From: Bacillus sp. ZZV12-4809
GTDB taxonomy: Bacteria > Bacillota > Bacilli > Bacillales > Cytobacillaceae
DNA length: 64,000 nucleotides
Reading direction: 5' to 3'
Assembly (NCBI RefSeq): GCF_009849585.1
Contig: NZ_VCRN01000020.1
Location: forward strand, 19,029 to 83,028
In this document: positions 18,385 through 27,544 of the stretch, piece after piece
Position numbering within the stretch: position 1 is the first letter of the stretch
How the letters are laid out: the number at the start of each line of letters is the position of its first letter
Notes under the pieces: generated by a model
What the model saw: only the letters and a program-made list of their open reading frames with translations
Told to the model about the DNA's origin: nothing
The model's database searches: none
Translations under genes and position numbers: made by a program

Positions 18385-19569
18385 TCACCCCCGCTGTAAA
18401 ATCGATTGTTTTGATTGTTCTGCAGCAGATAACGCTGCCTTGAAATCTTCTATAATATCATCTGCGCTCTCCAGTCCAACAGACAGACGGAGAAGACTGT
18501 CTGTAATTCCGCGCTGTTCTCTTTCAGGTGCAGGCATGGCTGCATGCGACATTTTGGCAGGGTAGGAGAGGATGGATTCAACTGCTCCCAGACTTACTGC
18601 AAAAACAGGAATTTTTGCATTTTCCACAAATGCTCTCATTGCCTGTTCATCTTCAAGTTCAAATGAAAGAACAGCACCTGCATTCACAGCCTGTTTTTTC
18701 TGGATTTCATAGCCGGGATGCTCGGCAAAGCCCGGGTAATGAACTTTCTTTACTTCCGGATGATCATGAAGGAAACGGGCAATTTTCTCAGCTGATTTCA
18801 CAGACTGGTCAAGCCTTACCTGGAGCGTTTTAATGCCTCTTAAGACAAGCCAGGCATCCTGAACACCCAGAACAGCTCCAAAGGAATTCTGGAGGAAGGA
18901 AAGTCTTGCTCCTAATTCCGGGTCTTTCACAACCGCCAGGCCTGCCACGACGTCGCTATGTCCGGATAAAAATTTGGTAGCGCTGTGAAGCACGATATCT
19001 GCACCTAAAGAGAGCGGTTTTTGCAGGGCAGGGGTCAGAAAGGTATTATCCACAAATGTCAGGGCTCCATGCTGCTTGGCAAGTTGGCTGATGGCCTGTA
19101 TATCAGTTACTTTCAGCAGGGGATTGGAAGGAGTCTCAACATAGAAAACCTTTGTGTTGGGACGGATGGCTTCCTTCACTTCCTCCAGGTTTGTCATATC
19201 AACAAATGTGTGCTCAATGCCAAAACGGGACAGGACTTCGGTAGTCATGCGATAGGTCCCGCCATATACGTCTTCTGTTATGACAACATGATCTCCCTGT
19301 GATAAGAGGAGAAAAGCTGTAGAAATGGCAGCCATTCCTGAAGAGAAGGCAAATCCTCTGACTCCTTCTTCAAGCTCCGCAATGACCTCTTCAAGAGCTT
19401 CCCTTGTTGGATTCAGACTGCGGCTGTAATCATATTTTCCAAATACATCAATATCTTTTTGATGAAAGGTGGAGGCATGCTGGATCGGTACACTGACAGC
19501 TCCTGTTTCCGGATCGAATTTATGATTATTGTGAAGCAATTTCGTTTGGAATGTATAGTTTGAGCTCAT
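18385..19569 (-). CDS. metC: Cystathionine beta-lyase
   Basis: The 394-aa protein belongs to the Cys/Met metabolism PLP family. The PLP lysine is Lys199 in [13 protein letters not shown]. The residues around the active site ([29 protein letters not shown]) and the gene order place it as the MetC/YjcJ type, which cleaves cystathionine to homocysteine, pyruvate and ammonia. Some members also act as lyases on cysteine. Its ATG overlaps the metI stop as ATGA, and AAAGGAGG sits inside metI. It is the second gene of the S-box operon. Confidence 0.93.
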   Translation of the reverse strand: MSSNYTFQTKLLHNNHKFDPETGAVSVPIQHASTFHQKDIDVFGKYDYSRSLNPTREALEEVIAELEEGVRGFAFSSGMAAISTAFLLLSQGDHVVITEDVYGGTYRMTTEVLSRFGIEHTFVDMTNLEEVKEAIRPNTKVFYVETPSNPLLKVTDIQAISQLAKQHGALTFVDNTFLTPALQKPLSLGADIVLHSATKFLSGHSDVVAGLAVVKDPELGARLSFLQNSFGAVLGVQDAWLVLRGIKTLQVRLDQSVKSAEKIARFLHDHPEVKKVHYPGFAEHPGYEIQKKQAVNAGAVLSFELEDEQAMRAFVENAKIPVFAVSLGAVESILSYPAKMSHAAMPAPEREQRGITDSLLRLSVGLESADDIIEDFKAALSAAEQSKQSILQRG

Positions 19570-20684
19570 CGCACTGCCTCCTTTACAACCTTTGCAAAAG
19601 CATGTTCTAGATCTGCCTTCAAATCTTCTGCATTTTCGATTCCAACCGAGAAACGCAGAAGCCTGTTACAGACACCTGTTTCCTTGCGGATTTCTTCAGG
19701 GATGTCCGCATGCGTCTGTGTTGCGGGATAGGTGATAAAACTCTCGACTCCGCCAAGGCTTTCAGCAAAGGAGATAAGGGAGAGGCTCTGCAGAAAAGGA
19801 TTCACCCAGGATTCATCCTGTACCCGGAACGAAATCATGCCGCCTTTGCCTGGATATAGAACATCCGTAATGGATTCATGTCCTGATAAGAAAGCCGCCA
19901 GTTCCCTGGCATTTTTCTCATGCCGTTCCATGCGAAGAGAAAGTGTCTTCATGCCTCTGATTAAAAGCCATGAATCAAATGGGCTAAGGACTGCACCAGC
20001 AGCGTTATGGTTCATAGCAAGCTCCTCACATAGCTGCTTGCCTTTTGCGACAATTAACCCAGCAAGGACATCATTATGGCCGCCAAGGTATTTTGTAGCA
20101 CTATGGATGACAATATCAGCTCCAAGCTTTAGCGGCTGCTGAAGAAGGGGGGTATAAAATGTGTTATCCACGATCAGGAGAACATTATGCCGTTTTGCGA
20201 TGTCAGCTATCAGCCCAATATCTGTCTCTTCCATCAAGGGATTAGTTGGGGTTTCCAGAAATATAGCTTTTGTTTTTTCAGTGATAAGCTCTTCAACAAC
20301 TTCAGGATTGCTGGTATTCACATATTTGCTTTCCAGTCCCCACTTTTTGAAGCCCTGTTCAAGCAAGCGGTAGGTACCACCGTATAGATCTTTGGATACA
20401 ATCCATTCATCACCTGATTGAAAGAGTGAGAGAATAGTAAGTATAGCCGCCATTCCTGAACTGCAGGCATATCCTTGATCGCCTTTTTCCAAATCGGCGA
20501 TTGCCTGTTCAAGCAGCTGGCGGGTCGGATTGCCTGTTCGGCTATAGTCGAAGCCAGTAGACTGGCCAATGCCTTCATGGCGGTAAGCGGTGGAAAAGTA
20601 AACAGGCGGATTGACTGCACCTGTTGCGGATTCGCTTCTGTTTCCAATTTGCGCTAATTTGGTGTCAATATTATACATGCTCAT
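19566..20684 (-). CDS. metI: Cystathionine gamma-synthase / O-acylhomoserine thiolyase
   Basis: The 372-aa PLP enzyme joins an O-acylated homoserine with cysteine (giving cystathionine) or with sulfide (giving homocysteine). PLP Lys198 lies in IHSATKYLGGHND. The N-terminus DTKLAQIGNRS and the ending FSVGIENAEDLKADL match Bacillus MetI closely. I prefer ATG 20684, five bases after AAGGAG. GTG 20690 overlaps the RBS, and ATG 20678 is an alternative. It is the first gene of the operon, 18 bases after the riboswitch terminator. It shares a four-base overlap with metC. Confidence 0.93.
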   Translation of the reverse strand: MSMYNIDTKLAQIGNRSESATGAVNPPVYFSTAYRHEGIGQSTGFDYSRTGNPTRQLLEQAIADLEKGDQGYACSSGMAAILTILSLFQSGDEWIVSKDLYGGTYRLLEQGFKKWGLESKYVNTSNPEVVEELITEKTKAIFLETPTNPLMEETDIGLIADIAKRHNVLLIVDNTFYTPLLQQPLKLGADIVIHSATKYLGGHNDVLAGLIVAKGKQLCEELAMNHNAAGAVLSPFDSWLLIRGMKTLSLRMERHEKNARELAAFLSGHESITDVLYPGKGGMISFRVQDESWVNPFLQSLSLISFAESLGGVESFITYPATQTHADIPEEIRKETGVCNRLLRFSVGIENAEDLKADLEHAFAKVVKEAVR

Positions 20685-20701
20685 AAACACTCCTTCGTCA
20701 T

Positions 20702-20738
20702 AATAAAAAAAAGCCTTCTATAAGAAGAAGACTTTTTA
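20702..20738 (-). terminator. Riboswitch expression-platform terminator before metI
   Basis: On the reverse strand AGTCTTCT / AGAAGGCT (one G-U) closes a hairpin followed by at least eight T. Its 5' arm (20720-20729) is perfectly complementary to 20752-20761, which overlaps the 3' strand of aptamer stem P1, giving an antiterminator. Confidence 0.9.
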
Positions 20739-20756
20739 ATGTGAACAGCCATTCTT

Positions 20757-20868
20757 CTTATCTTTCAAGTTTTTGAAAACTTGCAGGAATTAGCACCTTT
20801 TCAATCAAAAAAATGATTGAAGGTTGCTGAGGCGTCGTCGGGCCTTACCCTCGACCTCTCTGGATAAG
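20757..20868 (-). ncRNA. SAM-I (S-box) riboswitch
   Basis: Read on the reverse strand, the region carries the S-box landmarks in order: CTTATCCAGAG (P1 5' side), GAGG and GGCCC blocks, GCAACC, a variable hairpin of A/T-rich arms, GGTGCTAATTCC, a last hairpin CAAGTTTT/AAAACTTG, and GATAAG closing P1. SAM binding stabilises P1, frees the terminator and shuts off metI-metC-yitJ-metH. The antiterminator pairing ATAAGAAGAA with TTCTTCTTAT is exact, so the switch mechanism is visible in the sequence. Confidence 0.96.
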
Positions 20869-20893
20869 AAATCAATTATTAAATTTTCTCTAA

Positions 20894-20923
20894 ACTTTAC
20901 TACAGTAAACCGTTAACAGTCAA
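20894..20923 (-). promoter_or_regulatory. Sigma-A promoter of the met operon
   Basis: On the reverse strand TTGACT (20918-20923), 18 bases, then TAAAGT (20894-20899). Transcription would start about 20 bases before the aptamer. Confidence 0.65.
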
Positions 20924-20965
20924 TACTTTTTTGAATATTTCATGTTATAAAAAATATTCAGCAAG

Positions 20966-21035
20966 AGTCCAGGGGGGTAAGCAAAGTCCTGGACTAAAAA
21001 AACTTTCCTTAACAGATCGGAAAGTTTTTTTAGGC
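20966..21035. terminator. Two hairpins, one a symmetrical bidirectional terminator
   Basis: AGTCCAGG / CCTGGACT (about 20967-20995) lies beside AACTTTCC / GGAAAGTT, which is flanked by A7 on the left and T7 on the right. The second serves sspH on the reverse strand. Confidence 0.75.
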
Positions 21036-21038
21036 TAT

Positions 21039-21218
21039 TCATTCTTCAATTAAATCGTTAACCGGCACATCCATTTCTTTTTCAGAATCTGCTTTAGTGT
21101 AAATGCGTGCTGTCTTAGTCTGCTCATCTACATGCTGAATGATGATCGGAACTCCATTTAAAGTAACATTGTGCATTTCAGCAGACTCAGCAATCTCTTT
21201 GGCTCTGCCAATGTTCAT
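21039..21218 (-). CDS. sspH: H-type small acid-soluble spore protein
   Basis: The reverse strand encodes 59 aa beginning MNIGRAKEIAESAEM, with NVTLNGVPIIIQHVDEQ in the middle and NDLIEE at the end. This is the H-type SASP pattern found in the core of Bacillus spores. The protein is made in the forespore in known relatives. The ATG follows TCAGGAGGTTTTTCC. It is single-gene, with a terminator on its 3' side and a small palindrome in its leader. No clear sigma-G promoter was found by eye. Paralogue assignment within the H-type group is uncertain. Confidence 0.9.
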   Translation of the reverse strand: MNIGRAKEIAESAEMHNVTLNGVPIIIQHVDEQTKTARIYTKADSEKEMDVPVNDLIEE

Positions 21219-21249
21219 GGAAAAACCTCCTGAATTTGAATAACTTTAA

Positions 21250-21268
21250 TGTGTCTAAAAAAGACACA
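21250..21268. promoter_or_regulatory. Perfect palindrome in the sspH leader
   Basis: TGTGTCT-N5-AGACACA, seven-base arms, about 32 bases before the sspH start. It could be an operator or a 5' stem-loop. Confidence 0.35.
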
Positions 21269-21311
21269 AATTATTCTTTTTATCTGGCATAAACTGTTAT
21301 AGGTAGATCGC

Positions 21312-21340
21312 TTTAAAGTTCAGAATATTTGTTTTATAAT
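21312..21340 (+). promoter_or_regulatory. Sigma-A promoter of the 79-aa gene
   Basis: TTTAAA, 17 bases, TATAAT. The -10 is perfect and lies 35 bases before the ATG. Confidence 0.55.
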
Positions 21341-21375
21341 GGAACAAATGACATTTTTCTTGGAGGGAAGCTAAT

Positions 21376-21615
21376 ATGCGCGAACATAGCCACTGCCGCC
21401 ACCGGTTTGCCGAATCCGAAGGTCCTGCAGTTTTCCAGACCCTGGATGGCATTGAAGTAAATGTTTCTGGTTCAATGTTTGAAAAATGTACAACTTGCGG
21501 CCATTTTGATTTTCCTGTGGAAACGAGAGAAGCAATTGAATCTTCCCTAAAAGAAAACAGAAAAAAAGCAAATGCAGCAAAACAAATTTACATTAACTTA
21601 GTTGAGACTTTTTAA
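21376..21615 (+). CDS. Hypothetical protein with a CxxC motif (79 aa)
   Basis: The product begins MREHSHCRHRFAESEG and contains CTTCGHF around residues 35-41, with Cys7 and nearby His residues that could complete a metal site. The C-terminal third is a basic helix (REAIESSLKENRKKANAAK). The ATG follows TTGGAGGGAAGCTAAT. A good promoter lies 35 bases upstream and a terminator follows, so it is a complete single-gene unit. No homologue is recognised. A small zinc-binding protein is a reasonable guess, nothing more. Confidence 0.65.
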   Translation: MREHSHCRHRFAESEGPAVFQTLDGIEVNVSGSMFEKCTTCGHFDFPVETREAIESSLKENRKKANAAKQIYINLVETF

Positions 21616-21646
21616 GCCGGACGCCATGTCGGCTTTTTTATTTTGG
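21613..21646 (+). terminator. Terminator after the 79-aa gene
   Basis: AAGCCGGAC / TGTCGGCTT followed by T5. Confidence 0.75.
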
Positions 21647-21649
21647 CTT

Positions 21650-21844
21650 CAGTTAGTAATTGGTATTGAATGGCACTTGACCCTATAAAAAGCATTGGAT
21701 TTCTTAGCGGGATGTCTTATAAGCTTATTCAATGTTCTGCAGGAAAAGAGGGAGCAGAAGACTCTGAAAGCAAAGCTTAAGGAGCTAAGATTCTTCCCAC
21801 TTAAAGCAGATGGTTGCTTTTTAAATCAGCGTGGACTATTTTAA
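21650..21844 (+). repeat. Decayed copy of the interspersed repeat
   Basis: No gene. Around 21718-21762 the sequence ATTCAATGTTCTGCAGGAAA and nearby AGAAGACTC resemble the core of the better copy at 21845-22140 (TTCAATGTCCTGCGGGAGG, GTGAGACCCC). It appears to be an eroded copy. Confidence 0.4.
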
Positions 21845-22140
21845 GGAAAGGCTGTTTTCTTAAAGTTTGTTGCTTTTGCATAACTTAGTATAATTTGCTG
21901 AGTTGATCTTCGCTGTGGGCACTTGATCCTTGAAAATGCTGACGCATTTCCTTCGTGCGTTGTTGATTCGAAGAAGCTTGTTCAATGTCCTGCGGGAGGA
22001 GAGGGAAGTGTGAGACCCCGGAGGCGCAGCCGAGGAGGCTCACTTTCCTCCCCGCGGAAAGCAAGTGACTGGAGTGGAAATCAACGGGCAGAATTCATAA
22101 ACAAAAAACAACAATTTTTGAAAAAAGAGCCTAAACAAAT
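21845..22140 (+). repeat. Interspersed intergenic repeat, copy A
   Basis: About 295 bases, GC-rich in the core, shared with copies at 30545-30745 and 30756-31050. Shared landmarks in order: GGCTGTTTTC leader, a hairpin block around GATCCTTGAAAATGC, CAATGTCCTGCGGGAG, GTGAGACCCC, CGAGGAGGCTC, CCGCGGAAAGC, GGAAATCAACGGGCA and an A-rich tail. The open frame inside it is a shadow of this element. Confidence 0.75.
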
Positions 22141-22279
22141 AAATGAACTCCAAAAATCAAAAAGCCACCCGGTTATTTCATATTTATAAAGGTGTAACCT
22201 TTTACAAATTATTTTTTTAGAATAAGTAATTGCTAAAAAAATTTTTTAATAGTTTTCCACTATATTCATGTTTTTATCT
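22141..22279 (+). other. AT-rich region before the odhA promoter
   Basis: No gene or clear signal was found in these 139 bases. Confidence 0.3.
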
Positions 22280-22308
22280 TTGTACAAGTAGATTTTCCGT
22301 GTTAGAAT
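22280..22308 (+). promoter_or_regulatory. Sigma-A promoter of odhA
   Basis: TTGTAC (22280-22285), 17 bases, TAGAAT (22303-22308). The leader to the odhA start would be about 140 bases. Confidence 0.65.
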
Positions 22309-22313
22309 AACTA

Positions 22314-22327
22314 TGGAAACGTTTTAT
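22314..22327 (+). promoter_or_regulatory. cre-like site at the odhA transcription start
   Basis: TGGAAACGTTTTAT matches the relaxed CcpA consensus except one position, and begins six bases after the -10, a repressing location. Confidence 0.45.
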
Positions 22328-22454
22328 CCCCTGAAAAATATTATTATTCGTAAAAATGAATTGTTAATGCGTTCAAATGATGGGTATTGTATTTTTAGGA
22401 AGAAAAAACGTATTAAATTATTTACTTACAAAACAGTTATGGAGGTAATTTTCC

Positions 22455-25331
22455 ATGAAAAAGCCAACGAATGGTGAGGGACCTTTTGAACAGGGATTTC
22501 ATGGCCCGAACCTTGGCTACGTTATTGAGCTTTATGAAAGATATTTAGAGGATCCGTCGTCGATTGATCCTGAAATGAAAGAGTACTTTGAAAAAAACGG
22601 TTCCCCTCTTATGAGCGAAGAAACCGCACCACTGGCTTCATCAGTAAATCAGCAAATGAATGCCGGACAGATTGAAAAAACACTAGCTGCTATTCGCCTG
22701 GCTGATAATATTCGTACATATGGCCACTTGGCTGCCGATATTTATCCGCTGGGAAACAATAAATCAGAAACTGCTTTATTTGAATTAAGCAAATATGGCT
22801 TAACTGAAAATGACTTAAAAGAGATCCCTGCTGGTGTCATAACTAAAGATGCCACATATCCTTTACGCAACGGACTTGAAGCAATCGAATTCCTGAAGAG
22901 CGCTTATATGGGACCCATTGCTTTTGAATTCCAGCATATATTTGATGAAAACGAAAAAGACTGGCTTCGCCGCAAAATAGGCGCCAACAGCCACAAGCTG
23001 TCTATGCCAAAAGCGGAAAAGCTAAAAGTATTAAAAAGACTGACAGAAGTGGAGGAATTTGAAAAGTTTCTTCATAAAACTTTTGTCGGTCAGAAAAGAT
23101 TCTCCATTGAGGGCCTTGATACAATGGTTCCGCTGCTGGATGAAATTGTTTCTGAATCCGTTTCTGACGGTGCGAAAACAATTAACATCGGCATGGCTCA
23201 CCGAGGCAGGCTGAATGTTCTTGCCCATGTGCTTGGAAAGCCTTATGAAATGATTTTTGCGGAATTCCAGCATGCGCCAAATAAGGAACTGGTTCCTTCT
23301 GAAGGATCCATTGGAATCAATTACGGCTGGACAGGTGACGTTAAATACCATCTGGGTCTTGATAAACAAATCAAAGATGAGAATACAACCATAGCCAGAC
23401 TGACATTAGCTAACAATCCAAGCCACCTTGAATTTGTAGGCTCCCTTGTTGAAGGATATACAAGAGCTTCACAGGACAACAGAACAAAGGCCGGTTACCC
23501 GGAGGTAGATCCAAAAGCTGCTCTATCCATTATTATTCATGGAGACGCAGCATTCCCAGGGCAGGGTATTGTAGCTGAAACACTTAATCTCGGACAGCTG
23601 ACCGGGTATAACACAGGCGGTTCGATTCACATCATTGCCAATAATACAATCGGCTTCACTACAGAATCTCATGATTCACGCTCTACCAGATATGCAAGTG
23701 ATCTGGCCAAGGGATATGAAATGCCAATTATGCATGTAAATGCTGACGAACCAGAAGCAGTCGTTGCAGCGGCAAGAATTGCTTGCGAGTATCGTGCTAA
23801 ATTCCAGAAAGATATCCTGATCGATTTAATCGGATACCGCCGTTTTGGACACAACGAGATGGACGAGCCAATGACGACGAATCCGCTTATGTATAATATT
23901 GTACGCAAGAGACCAACCGTGAAAGCGCTGTATGCTGATAAGCTTCTAAATGAGAAGATCATCAGCAAAGAGGAAGCTGAAAGCGTTCAAAACGAAGTTC
24001 TGGAAAGAATGAAGGCTGCCTATGAAAAAGTGCCAAAAGAAAAGAAGCAGGCTGAGTTAACCGATCCTCCTGAAACTGTCGAAAAAGGCCTGCCAAAAAT
24101 TAATACAGCAGTGCCAATTGATAAACTAAAGCAAATTAATGAAGAATTGTTAAAATGGCCGGAGGATTTCAAGGTATTTGATAAACTCGGCAAAATTCTG
24201 AAGCGCAGACTGGAAGCGCTTGAAGGGGACGGCAAGATTGACTGGGGCCTTGCAGAGACGCTGGCATTTGCAACCATTTTATCTGACGGTACACCTGTCA
24301 GACTGACTGGCCAGGATTCTGAGAGAGGAACATTTGCTCAAAGAAATGTTGTTCTGCATGATCATACAACCGGTAAAGCGTATTCACCTTTGCATAAACT
24401 TTCAACTGCTAAGGCTTCATTCGCTGTCCATAATAGTCCCTTATCTGAAGCGGCTGTTGTAGGCTTTGAATATGGCTATAATGTTTTTGCTCCTGAAACG
24501 CTTGTTTTATGGGAAGCTCAATATGGTGACTTTGCCAATGCAGCGCAGGTAATGTTTGACCAGTTTATTGCTGCCGGCCGTGCCAAATGGGGACAGAAAT
24601 CAGGTCTTGTCATGCTCCTTCCGCACGGATATGAAGGACAGGGACCTGAACACTCAAGTGCGCGTCTGGAACGATTCCTGACTCTTGCAGCTGAAAATAA
24701 CTGGACTGTTGCTAATCTTTCTTCATCAGCTCAGTACTTCCATATTCTAAGAAGACAGGCTGCCATACTTGGCAAAGAGGAAGTTCGTCCGTTAGTGATC
24801 ATGTCACCGAAGAGCCTTCTGCGCAATCCGACTGTGGCATCAAATGGACTGGAATTGAGCGAAGGAGAATTCCGATCCGTAATTGAACAGCCTGGATTAG
24901 GCCAAAATCATGAAAAAGTGAAACGCATAATTCTTGGAACAGGCAAGATCACAATTGATCTAGCTGAAAATCTGAAAAACTATCCGGAGCAGGACTGGTT
25001 CCATATTTTACGTGTAGAAGAAATCTATCCGTTCCCTATGGATCAGATTAAAGAAATTTTAACCCGTTATCCGAATGTGGAAGAAATGGTTTGGGTACAG
25101 GAAGAACCTAAGAATATGGGTGCATGGAATTTCATTGAACCTAGACTGAAAGAAATTGCAGGCAGTGATATCGAGGTCAGCTACATCGGCAGAAGACGCC
25201 GATCCAGCCCGGCAGAGGGTGACCCGACTGTTCATAAGAAAGAACAAGCACGCATAATTGATGAAACATTATCGAAGCTTAACGGGCAGATAGCTTCCCA
25301 AATTAATACTCAAACAATTGAATCGAAATAG
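22455..25331 (+). CDS. odhA: 2-oxoglutarate dehydrogenase E1 component
   Basis: The 958-aa thiamine-diphosphate enzyme decarboxylates 2-oxoglutarate in the TCA cycle and hands the succinyl group to the lipoyl arm of OdhB. The N-terminus has the E2-binding style stretch [15 protein letters not shown]. The ThDP region includes [17 protein letters not shown] and [18 protein letters not shown]. The C-terminal transketolase-like half contains [14 protein letters not shown] sequence ([15 protein letters not shown]) and [17 protein letters not shown]. Length is normal. ATG 22455 follows TATGGAGGTAATTTTCC. It forms a unit with odhB across a 221-base gap containing hairpins, and the upstream promoter carries a cre-like site. 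Confidence 0.97.
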   Translation: MKKPTNGEGPFEQGFHGPNLGYVIELYERYLEDPSSIDPEMKEYFEKNGSPLMSEETAPLASSVNQQMNAGQIEKTLAAIRLADNIRTYGHLAADIYPLGNNKSETALFELSKYGLTENDLKEIPAGVITKDATYPLRNGLEAIEFLKSAYMGPIAFEFQHIFDENEKDWLRRKIGANSHKLSMPKAEKLKVLKRLTEVEEFEKFLHKTFVGQKRFSIEGLDTMVPLLDEIVSESVSDGAKTINIGMAHRGRLNVLAHVLGKPYEMIFAEFQHAPNKELVPSEGSIGINYGWTGDVKYHLGLDKQIKDENTTIARLTLANNPSHLEFVGSLVEGYTRASQDNRTKAGYPEVDPKAALSIIIHGDAAFPGQGIVAETLNLGQLTGYNTGGSIHIIANNTIGFTTESHDSRSTRYASDLAKGYEMPIMHVNADEPEAVVAAARIACEYRAKFQKDILIDLIGYRRFGHNEMDEPMTTNPLMYNIVRKRPTVKALYADKLLNEKIISKEEAESVQNEVLERMKAAYEKVPKEKKQAELTDPPETVEKGLPKINTAVPIDKLKQINEELLKWPEDFKVFDKLGKILKRRLEALEGDGKIDWGLAETLAFATILSDGTPVRLTGQDSERGTFAQRNVVLHDHTTGKAYSPLHKLSTAKASFAVHNSPLSEAAVVGFEYGYNVFAPETLVLWEAQYGDFANAAQVMFDQFIAAGRAKWGQKSGLVMLLPHGYEGQGPEHSSARLERFLTLAAENNWTVANLSSSAQYFHILRRQAAILGKEEVRPLVIMSPKSLLRNPTVASNGLELSEGEFRSVIEQPGLGQNHEKVKRIILGTGKITIDLAENLKNYPEQDWFHILRVEEIYPFPMDQIKEILTRYPNVEEMVWVQEEPKNMGAWNFIEPRLKEIAGSDIEVSYIGRRRRSSPAEGDPTVHKKEQARIIDETLSKLNGQIASQINTQTIESK

Positions 25332-25552
25332 AATTAGCGGGAATCAGCATCCCGTATGGGCCCGATTGGTGAGATAAAGTAAGACTTGCCAATGCCGAGC
25401 AGCAGCTTAGTTGAGCCAATCGGGTTTTTAGCTTTGATTAATCGAAGCGCTGGCAGAGATCTAGCGACACGAGAACGCGATGACAAACTGCGGGAAAAAC
25501 CCCCGCTGATTGACTTTCACTTTGACATGCAAGCAAGAAGGAGGAAATTAAG
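25332..25552 (+). terminator. Structured odhA-odhB intercistronic region with terminator-like hairpin
   Basis: CCCGATTGG (25361-25369) pairs with CCAATCGGG (25416-25424) followed by T5, leaving a 46-base loop. A smaller CGGGA / TCCCG hairpin precedes it and GCGGG / CCCGC follows near 25490-25508. No coding frame has an RBS. It may attenuate odhB relative to odhA. Confidence 0.5.
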
Positions 25553-26806
25553 GTGGCAGAAATCAAAGTTCCAGAATTGGCAGAATCCATTACAGAAGGT
25601 ACGGTGGCACAATGGCTGAAACAGCCTGGCGACACAGTTACTAAAGGTGACTATGTTGTCGAACTTGAAACGGATAAAGTAAATGTTGAAATTATTTCTG
25701 AACACAGCGGAGTTTTACAGGAAATTAAAGCCCAGGAAGGCGACACAGTGAATGTTGGTGAAACCATCGCTGTCGTTAACGAAAGCGGACAAGCTGCACC
25801 TGCACCGGAAAAAGCGGAAGAAAAGCCTGAAGCGCCAAAGGCCGAAGAACCGAAGGCAGAGGAGCAGCCAGCAGAGCCAGCTGCTGAAGAAAAAACAGGT
25901 GGACAGCGTCCAATCGCCTCACCTGCAGCACGCAAGTTGGCAAGAGAAAAGGGCATTGACCTGAGCCAGGTTCCGACAGCAGATCCACTGGGCCGTATCA
26001 GAACTCAGGATGTAGAATCCTTCAATCCAAATCAGGCAAAACAGCAGGCTCCAGCACCAAAACCGGCAGCAGCATCCAAACCTGCTGAACAGTCTTCAGG
26101 CGGAAAAGAAGTGGAACGTATCAAAATGTCCCGCAGACGCCAGACTATCGCAAATCGCCTGGTAGAAGTTCAGCAAACGGCAGCCATGCTGACAACATTC
26201 AATGAAGTGGACATGACTAATGTTATGAACCTTCGCAAGAAGCGGAAAGATAAATTCTTTGAAGAAAATGATGTTAAGCTTGGCTTCATGTCATTTTTCA
26301 CAAAAGCAGTCGTTGCAGCGCTTAAGAAAAATCCTTACTTAAATGCTGAAATTCAAGGCAATGAGATCGTACTGAAAAAATTCTATGACATTGGAATTGC
26401 CGTTTCAGCTCCTGAAGGTCTTGTCGTTCCGGTTGTCCGTGACGCAGACCGCAAGAACTTTGCTGAAATCGAAAAAGATATCATGGACCTTGCTGTTAAG
26501 GCAAGAGACAATAAGCTTGCCCTTTCAGATCTTCAGGGAGGAAGCTTTACCATCACAAATGGCGGTGTATTTGGCTCCATGATGTCAACGCCTATTCTGA
26601 ATGGGCCTCAGGTTGGTATTCTTGGAATGCATTCCATCCAGCTGCGTCCGGTTGCAATCGATGCTGAAAGAATGGAAAACCGTCCAATGATGTATATCGC
26701 ATTATCATATGACCACCGTATTGTTGATGGAAAAGAAGCAGTTACATTCCTGAAACGTGTTAAGGAACTGATTGAAGATCCGGAAAGCCTTCTATTCGAA
26801 GCATAA
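25553..26806 (+). CDS. odhB: 2-oxoglutarate dehydrogenase E2 (dihydrolipoamide succinyltransferase)
   Basis: The 417-aa E2 subunit transfers succinyl groups from its lipoyl arm to CoA and forms the core of the complex. Domains: lipoyl domain (1-78, lipoyl Lys42 in ETDKVNVE), an Ala/Pro/Glu linker (about 80-120), the E1/E3-binding domain (about 122-160, [16 protein letters not shown]), a second linker, and the catalytic domain (about 185-417; His388 and Asp392 in SYDHRIVDG). It starts with GTG after GAAGGAGGAAATTAAG. E3 is not in the window, as is usual because Lpd is shared. A terminator follows. Confidence 0.97.
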   Translation: MAEIKVPELAESITEGTVAQWLKQPGDTVTKGDYVVELETDKVNVEIISEHSGVLQEIKAQEGDTVNVGETIAVVNESGQAAPAPEKAEEKPEAPKAEEPKAEEQPAEPAAEEKTGGQRPIASPAARKLAREKGIDLSQVPTADPLGRIRTQDVESFNPNQAKQQAPAPKPAAASKPAEQSSGGKEVERIKMSRRRQTIANRLVEVQQTAAMLTTFNEVDMTNVMNLRKKRKDKFFEENDVKLGFMSFFTKAVVAALKKNPYLNAEIQGNEIVLKKFYDIGIAVSAPEGLVVPVVRDADRKNFAEIEKDIMDLAVKARDNKLALSDLQGGSFTITNGGVFGSMMSTPILNGPQVGILGMHSIQLRPVAIDAERMENRPMMYIALSYDHRIVDGKEAVTFLKRVKELIEDPESLLFEA

Positions 26807-26809
26807 AAT

Positions 26810-26845
26810 ATTAAACCAGAGCGGAGTCACGCTCTGGTTTTTTTG
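26810..26845 (+). terminator. Terminator of odhAB
   Basis: AAACCAGAGCG / CGCTCTGGTTT followed by T7 in total. Confidence 0.85.
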
Positions 26846-27004
26846 TACAGATATCAATATATAGGGTGAAGCAGCATTAATATCAGCCGGCTAACTGCAG
26901 CGGACCAGTTTGTGGAAGACTTCGCTTTTTACTATGGAAAATTATTTGCATTAAGGAAACAAAGTACAGGTTATGAATAGTATATTAAAAAGCGGGTGAT
27001 AAAC

Positions 27005-27130
27005 TTGACAAGAAGGCAGATGAAAATACTGCAGTATAGTACGGTGCTGAAAAAATTAGGGGTGTTGAGTGAACAAGACTATGAAAATATAAAGAAAGCA
27101 AATAAACTTTCAGCATACATCCGAAGATAA
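27005..27130 (+). CDS. Small basic hypothetical protein (41 aa)
   Basis: TTG 27005 lies after AGCGGGTGATAAAC, an adequate RBS. The product begins MTRRQMKILQYSTVLKKLG and ends KLSAYIRR. It is basic and helical, with LSEQDYENIKKANKL resembling a short SHOCT-like helix. It stops just before the hairpin used as terminator by the converging sda-like gene. The start codon is non-ATG and the frame is short, so coding status is moderate. No homologue is recognised. Confidence 0.45.
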   Translation: MTRRQMKILQYSTVLKKLGVLSEQDYENIKKANKLSAYIRR

Positions 27131-27133
27131 TAA

Positions 27134-27160
27134 AAAAAGCGGGAATAGCTCCCGCTCTAC
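27134..27160 (-). terminator. Terminator of the Sda-like gene
   Basis: On the reverse strand AGCGGGA / TCCCGCT is followed by T7. Confidence 0.75.
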
Positions 27161-27202
27161 ATATACACTAAGTATTTGGCAAACTAATATGGAATTTGAG
27201 AT

Positions 27203-27334
27203 TTACTCTTTAAACGGTCTTAAACCCCGTTTTTGAATCTCCGTTTTTAATATCCTAATCCATTCCTTTTCAGACCCCGATTTCAATGCATCACGATACG
27301 AGACGACCAGCTGTTCATTACTCATAATTTTCAT
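27203..27334 (-). CDS. sda: Sda-like sporulation histidine kinase inhibitor
   Basis: The reverse strand encodes a 43-aa helical-hairpin protein, MKIMSNEQLVVSYRDAL followed by a linker and WIRILKTEIQKRGL. This matches the Sda family pattern (L-S-x-E-x-L-x-x-S-Y-x-x-A, then an acidic/basic second helix with E-I-x-[KR]-R). Sda binds the KinA dimerisation domain and blocks sporulation when DNA replication is disturbed. The ATG follows CAGGAGGTATGCATA; a second in-frame ATG (Met4) is possible. No DnaA box was found upstream by eye, unlike B. subtilis sda. Family assignment is by pattern only. Confidence 0.7.
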   Translation of the reverse strand: MKIMSNEQLVVSYRDALKSGSEKEWIRILKTEIQKRGLRPFKE

Positions 27335-27544
27335 TATGCATACCTCCTGGTTAAATGGATTGAATATTCTATTTTTTATTATTGTAAAGCTTAATTAAGA
27401 TTTTGTGAACCCCTTGTAAAGAAAAGATTTATTACATTCTGATGACATTTTTCTGCAAACTCTTTTCTTAACTGCTGAGAGTAGACTGTGTTTTCCCATA
27501 GAGGTAAAATTTATTATAACTTTGAACAAAGGGAGAAACTGCAT

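Noticed and set aside
21923..22189. An 88-aa open frame
   Set aside because: It lies entirely within repeat copy A and is not maintained in copy C.
25386..25619. A 77-aa open frame between odhA and odhB
   Set aside because: No RBS and it runs into odhB in another frame.
27340..27480. DnaA boxes upstream of the Sda-like gene
   Set aside because: No TTATNCACA match with fewer than two mismatches was seen by eye.
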